Source: Egerieenecus merdigallinarum (GTDB lineage: Bacteria; Bacillota; Clostridia; Christensenellales; Aristaeellaceae). From it: a stretch of DNA of 38,950 nt. Shown here piece after piece: positions 38,923-38,950 of this stretch. The stretch spans positions 1 to 38,950 of the forward strand of contig DVHS01000169.1 of the NCBI GenBank assembly GCA_018711985.1, given 5' to 3'. The number at the start of each line of letters is the position of its first letter. The first letter of the stretch is position 1. The notes under the pieces were generated by a model. The model worked only from the letters and a program-made list of their open reading frames with translations, had not been told where the DNA came from and made no database searches. The translations under genes were made by a program, and so were the position numbers.

Positions 38923-38950
38923 GAATATAGAAATAGCCGCGAAAGGAGAT

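Overview
The window looks like chromosomal DNA from a GC-rich, Gram-positive-type (monoderm) anaerobe of the class Clostridia, in the broad Oscillospirales/Christensenellales range. The evidence is strong AGGAGG ribosome binding sites, a SCIFF peptide with its radical SAM maturase, a TIGR04086 membrane protein, an ylm division cluster (yggS-sepF-ylmG-ylmH-divIVA), an RsgI-type anti-sigma factor, a SigB-type sigma factor and a cre-like operator. I saw no rRNA, tRNA, insertion sequence, phage gene or CRISPR array. Gene density is about one per kb, and I could not assign a genus.

Layout. Positions 1-3.0 kb hold the tail of a DUF4185-type protein, an MFS-like transporter, a HAD phosphatase (minus) and a BofC-like membrane protein. 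Positions 3.0-6.2 kb (minus) hold an EamA permease, a VanZ-RDD fusion and an Mrp-type Fe-S carrier ATPase. Positions 6.5-8.5 kb hold a lipoprotein with six peptidoglycan-binding repeats. Positions 8.7-13.4 kb (minus) form one tightly overlapping seven-gene operon: transglutaminase, GspF/PilC-like protein, four small membrane proteins and PilT. Positions 13.6-15.1 kb (minus) hold a small secreted Cys/His-rich protein, an ECF sigma factor and an RsgI-like anti-sigma factor, followed by a GH13 glucosidase.

Positions 16.9-20.1 kb form a LicD / GT8 / flippase operon, probably for a surface glycopolymer. Positions 20.2-24.4 kb hold recD2, a comF-like gene and a secreted PIG-L deacetylase. Next come a GNAT acetyltransferase, aspartate kinase with a good promoter and terminator, and a TSUP permease. 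Then follow an RsbW-like protein with a SigB-type sigma factor, and a HlyD-like adaptor leading into the division cluster, which ends at a strong terminator at 33.2 kb. kduI-kduD (hexuronate catabolism) follows behind a promoter with two operator-like sites. The right end holds TIGR04086, the SCIFF precursor, its maturase, a TraX-like protein, a PDZ protein and a promoter for a gene beyond the window.

Most unusual points: (i) the sigma/anti-sigma/secreted-protein operon, in which anti-sigma factor and secreted protein share similar His/Gly-rich C-terminal tails; (ii) the pilus-like operon with a PilT ATPase but no assembly ATPase, no prepilin peptidase and no canonical pilin; (iii) a SepF more than twice the usual length with six tandem 13-residue repeats and a Gly/Tyr tail; (iv) a SCIFF precursor with a seventh cysteine and a C-terminal extension; (v) a short RsbW-like partner of a SigB-type factor that appears to lack the ATP-site asparagine. 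All functional statements come from reading motifs; no database search was possible.
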